Source: UBA1479 sp964012715
GTDB lineage: Bacteria; Pseudomonadota; Alphaproteobacteria; Rhodospirillales; Casp-alpha2
DNA length: 64,000 nt
Direction of reading: 5' to 3'
Assembly: GCA_964012715.1 (NCBI GenBank)
Contig: CAXGUG010000004.1
Location: forward strand, 1 to 64,000
Shown in pieces: positions 60,108-64,000 of the stretch (positions are counted from its first letter, which is position 1; every line of letters begins with the position of its first letter). The notes under the pieces were generated by a model that saw only the letters and a program-made list of their open reading frames with translations, was not told the DNA's origin and did not search any database. A program made the translations under genes and the position numbers.

Positions 60108-62069
60108 TCAGCCGCCGCCGGGTCCACCGATGGGACCACCATCCGGGCGCGTGATCGCGACCACGGCGGCGCGCGGCGGCATGTCGTCGCGGAAGTCGGG
60201 CCAACGGGTCGAGGGCGCGTCGAAGGTCGACCCCTCGCCCGGATGCTGCACGGCGACGAATAGGGTCGTGCCGTCGGGCGTGAATTCGGGGCCGCACATT
60301 TCGGCGTCGCGCGGACAGGTGAAAAACAGCCGCGTCAGCGCCCGGCCCGCGCCGTCCAGATCGCAGGCGTACATGCCGTCGGGGATGCCGTTCTTTTTCT
60401 GCTTCGACCCCTGGTCGGTCGAAATCCACAACCGGCCCCGGGGGTCGAAGGCGCAATTGTCGGGCGCCGCCAGCCAGGCGCCTTGCGTCGCCGTCGCCGG
60501 ATGGTAATGGGCGTCATGGTCGGGCCGCGACGGGTCGCCCGCCCGCAGCAGGATATCCCAGGTAAAGCTGTCGGCCCCATGGTCGGGCGTGCCGTCCGGC
60601 CCGGCGGCGGGGGTCAGCTCCAACACATGGCCGAACGGGTTGGGCCCGCGCGGGTTGGGCCCGTCGGCCTGATCCGCCTTGCGCTTGGTATTGTTGGTCA
60701 GCATGGCGTAGACCCGCCCGTTGACGGGGTTCGGCTCCACATCCTCGGGCCGGTCCAGCGGCGTCGCCCCCGACAGGTCGGCGGCCCGCCGGGTTTCGAT
60801 CATCACGTCGGCCTGGGTCTTGAAGCCGTTGGCCGGGGTCAGGTCGCCCTGTCCCTGGACCAGCGGCAGCCAGCGCCCGCTGCCGTCCGCTTCCAACCGG
60901 GCGACGTAAAGCGTGCCCAGGTCCAGGATGTCGCGATTGGCGGCGCGGTTGGCGCGGTCGACTTTCCGGTCGCTGACGAATTTGTATAGATATTCGAACC
61001 GCTGATCGTCGCCGGAATAGACGGCGCAGCGCCCGTCGGCGGTCAGGGCGGAGCCGCCGCCTTCGTGCTTGAACCGGCCCAGGGCCGTGCGTTTGACCGG
61101 GACCGAAGCCGGATCGTAGGGATCAATTTCGACCAGCCAGCCGAAGCGGTTGGGCTCGTTCGGCTCCTTGGTCACGTCGAAGCGGTCGACATGGCGGCCC
61201 CAGCCGTAGCGCGGCTTGTTCTTGATGCCCATGCGCTTGTGGTTGGCGGCTTCGGGGCCTGGCACCGGGTCGCCCGAGAAATATTGGTGGATGTTTTCCT
61301 CGGCGATCAGGATCGTGCCCCAGGGGGTCTTGCCCCCGGCGCAGTTGTTCAGGGTGCCGATCACCCGGGCCCCGGTCGGGTCCGCTTGGGTGCGCAGGCG
61401 GGGATGGCGCGCCGCCGGGCCGGACAGGGCCATCACGGTGGAGCGCAAGGTCAAGCGCCGGGCGTATGGGCTGCCCGCGACGACGCGCCAAGCGCCGTCG
61501 GTCTTGCGGACCTCGATCACCGAATGACCATGGGCGGCCATTTCGACCGCGGTCTGCGCGGCATCGGCATGGGCCGAGGCCCCTTTGTTCAGGCCCGGCC
61601 ACATCAGCTCGGTATTGCTGTATTCGTGATTGATGCAGAGCAGCCCGTGGTCGCTGCTGCGCGACCCGGCGGGCAGGGGCATGAAGGCAATGAAATCGTT
61701 GTTGGTGCCGAATTGCTTTTCCTGGGCCTCGGCGCTCAGGTTGCGCGGATCGAATGCCGGGGCGTCGGGCAGCACCGGATCACCCCAACGGATCAGAACG
61801 CGGGCGTCATGACCGGCGGCGACCGTATGGCCGTCGGATATGGCATGCGGCGGTTGGGTGAATTTCAAGGTCGAGGGGTTGGTCCCGTCGGCACGGGCCG
61901 TGCTGCTACCGAAGGTCCCGCCGAACAGGGCCCAGGCCGCGCCCGCCGCCCCGCCGGCCAGAACGCCGCGCCGTGCAATCAGCAGGTCCAGCGGTTCGGC
62001 CCAGGCCCGCGCCACGGGCTGGTCGTCATCGTCTTCAGGGAATTGGTCGGTTTGGTGGTTCTCGTTCAT
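60108..62069 (-). CDS. phoX: PhoX family alkaline phosphatase (Tat-exported)
   Basis: A 653-residue PhoX-type (DUF839) phosphatase, a periplasmic or secreted monomeric enzyme using iron and calcium. The signal is of the twin-arginine type, IARRGVLAGGAAGAAWALFGG, but lies about 30 residues in, after an acidic stretch (EDDDDQPVARA). The catalytic part has FIAFMPLPAGSRSSDHGLLCINHEYSNTELMWPGLN, NNCAGGKTPWGTILIAEENIHQYF, DVEPNPVNGRVYAMLTNNT and GAWLAAPDNCAFDPRGRLWISTDQG. Pho-box control was not seen upstream. The stop is 149 bases from the maeB end of the next gene upstream. Confidence 0.92.
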   Translation of the reverse strand: MNENHQTDQFPEDDDDQPVARAWAEPLDLLIARRGVLAGGAAGAAWALFGGTFGSSTARADGTNPSTLKFTQPPHAISDGHTVAAGHDARVLIRWGDPVLPDAPAFDPRNLSAEAQEKQFGTNNDFIAFMPLPAGSRSSDHGLLCINHEYSNTELMWPGLNKGASAHADAAQTAVEMAAHGHSVIEVRKTDGAWRVVAGSPYARRLTLRSTVMALSGPAARHPRLRTQADPTGARVIGTLNNCAGGKTPWGTILIAEENIHQYFSGDPVPGPEAANHKRMGIKNKPRYGWGRHVDRFDVTKEPNEPNRFGWLVEIDPYDPASVPVKRTALGRFKHEGGGSALTADGRCAVYSGDDQRFEYLYKFVSDRKVDRANRAANRDILDLGTLYVARLEADGSGRWLPLVQGQGDLTPANGFKTQADVMIETRRAADLSGATPLDRPEDVEPNPVNGRVYAMLTNNTKRKADQADGPNPRGPNPFGHVLELTPAAGPDGTPDHGADSFTWDILLRAGDPSRPDHDAHYHPATATQGAWLAAPDNCAFDPRGRLWISTDQGSKQKKNGIPDGMYACDLDGAGRALTRLFFTCPRDAEMCGPEFTPDGTTLFVAVQHPGEGSTFDAPSTRWPDFRDDMPPRAAVVAITRPDGGPIGGPGGG

Positions 62070-62218
62070 GGCCGTCCCCCGATTATCCGCCGGCCGGTCG
62101 GAAATGCGACAGCAATTTCCGGGCAGCGTCTGTCTTTAGGGGGAAGGCTAGGGCGGCCCGGCGACAGGCCGGTGACCGCCCCATGAACCCTCTATGACGG
62201 GGCGCGGCCCCGCGTTGT

Positions 62219-64000
62219 TTACTTGCCCAGGTTGGCCTGATGCGCCGTCAGGGCCGCCATGGTCACGATGTCGGAGGCCGAGGCATCCATCTGCACGATC
62301 TGCGCGGGCTTGGAGAAACCGAGCAGGATCGGGCCGACCACCGTCGCACCGCCCGCCGCCGACAACAGCCGCGACGAAATGCGCGACGAATGCAGGCCCG
62401 GCATGACCAGCACGTTGGCCGGGCCGGACAGGCGGCAGAACGGATAATTGGCCATCAGGTCGGGGCTCAGGGCGACACCGGCGCTCATTTCGCCGTCGTA
62501 TTCGAAGTTGACGTCGCGGCGGTCCAGCACGCCGACCGCATCGCGCATGATTTCCGCATTGGGCAGGTCCGGATTGCCGAAGTTCGAGAACGAGACCATC
62601 GCCACCCGGGGCTCATGCCCCATGGCCTTGGCCACGGCGGCGGCACCCTCGGCGAAATCGGCGAGCTGTTCCGGCGTCGGGCTGACGTGGACGGCGGTGT
62701 CGGCCATGAACAGGGCCCGGCCGTCGGCGGTCAGGATGATCGAGACGCCGAACACCGAGGCCCCGCCGCCGACTTCCAACATCCGCGACACGTCCTTCAG
62801 CGACACCAGGTAATGACGGGTCAGACCGGTCACCAGGCCGTCGGCATCGCCCGCTTCGACCATGCAGGCGGCGAATACGTTACGGTTGTTGTTGACCCGG
62901 CGCATGGCGTCGCGGCGCAAAGCGCCCTTGCGCTGTTCCTTGCGGTACAGCATGTCGGTATAGGTCTCGTTCTTATCCGACAGGCGGGCATTGGCGATCT
63001 CGATCCCGGCTTCTTCCGGAAGGCCCAGTTCGGCGATCTTCGCCTGAATGATGTCTTCGCGGCCGACCAGGATCGGCGTGCCGTAGCCCTGGTTCAGGAA
63101 GGTATAGGCGGCGCGGATGACCTTTTCCTCTTCGCCCTCGGCGAACACGATGCGTTTCGGTCGGGCGCGGACTTCGTCCAAAATCGCCTGCAGCGATCCG
63201 GCGGTCGGGTCCAACCGGGCGGACAGTTCCGCCGCATAGGCATCCATGTCGGCGATCGGCTTAAGGGCCACGCCGCTGTCCATCGCGGCCTGGGCAACGG
63301 CCCGGGGCACGGCCCAGATCAGGCGCGGGTCGAACGGCGTCGGGATCAGGTATTCGCGGCCATAGGACAGGCGCGATCCGGAATAGGCGGCATCGACCTC
63401 GTCCGGGACGTCTTCGCGGGCCAGGTCGGCCAGGGCGCGGGCGGCGGCGATCTTCATCTCTTCGTTGATGGTCGTCGCGCGCACGTCCAAAGCCCCCCGG
63501 AAGATGTAGGGGAAGCCGAGCACGTTGTTGATTTGGTTCGGATAGTCCGACCGCCCGGTCGCGATGATCGCATCGTCGCGGACTTCGCGCACGGCTTCGG
63601 GCCAGATTTCAGGCACCGGGTTGGCCATCGCGAAGATCAGCGGATTGGCGGCCATCGAGGCGACCATGTCCTGGTTGACCATGTCGGCCCCGGACAGACC
63701 GATGAATACGTCGGCCCCCTTCATGGCGTCGGCCAGGGTCCGGGCCTCGGTCTTGACCGCGTGTTTGGATTTCCACTGGTTCATGCCTTCGGTTCGGCCT
63801 TCGAAGATCACGCCCTTGGAATCGCACAGCGTGACCTGCTCCGCCGGCAGACCCATGGATTCGAACAATTCGACGCAGGCGATCGAGGCCGATCCCGCGC
63901 CGTTGACGACCATGCGGATGTCCTTGATGTCGCGCCCGGTCAGATGCAGGCCGTTGATCAGGCCCGCGGCGGTGATGATCGCGGTGCCGTGCTGATCGTC
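62219..64000 (-). CDS. maeB: NADP-dependent malic enzyme MaeB, N-terminus cut by window edge
   Basis: MaeB decarboxylates malate to pyruvate with NADP. The window shows 593 C-terminal residues of about 750-760. It opens inside the malic enzyme domain with DDQHGTAIITAAGLINGL and the nucleotide-binding RMVVNGAGSASIACVELFESMG, then GLSGADMVNQDMV and FAMANPVPEIWPEAVRE. From about the middle a phosphotransacetylase-like domain follows (RIVFAEGEEEKVIRAAYTFLNQGYGTPILVGR to GPILLGFSKPAQIVQMDASASDIVTMAAL), which in this type senses acetyl-CoA. A 6-bp GC hairpin (62198-62212) follows the stop but lacks a T-run. Confidence 0.97.
   Translation of the reverse strand, partial: DDQHGTAIITAAGLINGLHLTGRDIKDIRMVVNGAGSASIACVELFESMGLPAEQVTLCDSKGVIFEGRTEGMNQWKSKHAVKTEARTLADAMKGADVFIGLSGADMVNQDMVASMAANPLIFAMANPVPEIWPEAVREVRDDAIIATGRSDYPNQINNVLGFPYIFRGALDVRATTINEEMKIAAARALADLAREDVPDEVDAAYSGSRLSYGREYLIPTPFDPRLIWAVPRAVAQAAMDSGVALKPIADMDAYAAELSARLDPTAGSLQAILDEVRARPKRIVFAEGEEEKVIRAAYTFLNQGYGTPILVGREDIIQAKIAELGLPEEAGIEIANARLSDKNETYTDMLYRKEQRKGALRRDAMRRVNNNRNVFAACMVEAGDADGLVTGLTRHYLVSLKDVSRMLEVGGGASVFGVSIILTADGRALFMADTAVHVSPTPEQLADFAEGAAAVAKAMGHEPRVAMVSFSNFGNPDLPNAEIMRDAVGVLDRRDVNFEYDGEMSAGVALSPDLMANYPFCRLSGPANVLVMPGLHSSRISSRLLSAAGGATVVGPILLGFSKPAQIVQMDASASDIVTMAALTAHQANLGK

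Overview
The window reads as a GC-rich chromosomal segment of an alphaproteobacterium, most likely of the order Rhodospirillales. The main evidence is gene order: hemE is followed by a gap and then ppsR-maf-aroE-coaE-dnaQ, secB and fxsA on the other strand, and tim44-mltA-smr. This is the neighbourhood of the Caulobacter-type replication origin. Further along are hslVU/hisBHAFE, hrcA-grpE-dnaK-dnaJ and rph-rdgB-hemW. I found no rRNA, tRNA, insertion sequence, prophage or CRISPR array. The taxonomic call is inference from gene content and order, not from a database search.

Region by region. 1-5.3 kb: start of mnmE (cut by the left edge) behind a DUF6489 gene and a thioredoxin-like ferredoxin gene, then a plus-strand island (thioredoxin/six-hairpin protein, ogt-like, quinone oxidoreductase). 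5.4-9.6 kb: rho, then a haem block hemE-hemH-hemJ on the minus strand. 9.66-10.07 kb: gene-free gap with one perfect and several near-consensus DnaA boxes, an AT-rich patch and four GANTC sites, the best oriC candidate. 10.1-13.8 kb: ppsR-maf-aroE-coaE-dnaQ. 13.8-21.1 kb: secB and fxsA, then tim44-mltA-lutABC-smr-xre, the last five genes overlapping or touching. 21.2-27.3 kb: hslVU divergent from hisB-DUF2628-hisH-hisA-hisF-hisE-hinT. 27.4-35.8 kb: mostly minus-strand genes (small secreted protein, comM-like, sixA-like, dienelactone-hydrolase-like, gshB, sirB1-like, BON lipoprotein, yraN, rsmI) with a plus-strand ompW-like gene. 35.8-39.8 kb: LpoA-like lipoprotein, then rph-rdgB-hemW on the minus strand. 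40-46.3 kb: hrcA, grpE, dnaK, dnaJ, dapB. 46.3-50.7 kb: DUF2244 gene, class III cyclase, nth, and a minus-strand trio EI24/CysZ-like, bactofilin, lipoprotein. 50.9-58.6 kb: adenosine-kinase-like gene, typA, beta-carbonic anhydrase, AmpG-like MFS, an isocitrate-lyase-superfamily gene behind a 20-bp palindrome, and a SulP transporter. 58.8-64 kb: ppa, macrodomain gene, Tat-exported PhoX phosphatase, and maeB running off the right edge.

The content is mainly housekeeping: replication start, haem, histidine and shikimate synthesis, proteostasis, nucleotide-pool cleaning and envelope upkeep. I saw no clear defence system or biosynthetic island. The items most worth a second look are the oriC candidate, the 13-bp triple repeat that puts stop codons in all three frames before hisH, the perfect 20-bp operator-like palindrome at 55.8 kb, the bactofilin trio, the lutABC-smr-xre overlap chain, and the helically spaced repeats ahead of dnaK. 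Many long antisense open frames (for example opposite dnaK) are by-products of GC-rich codon use and are not annotated.
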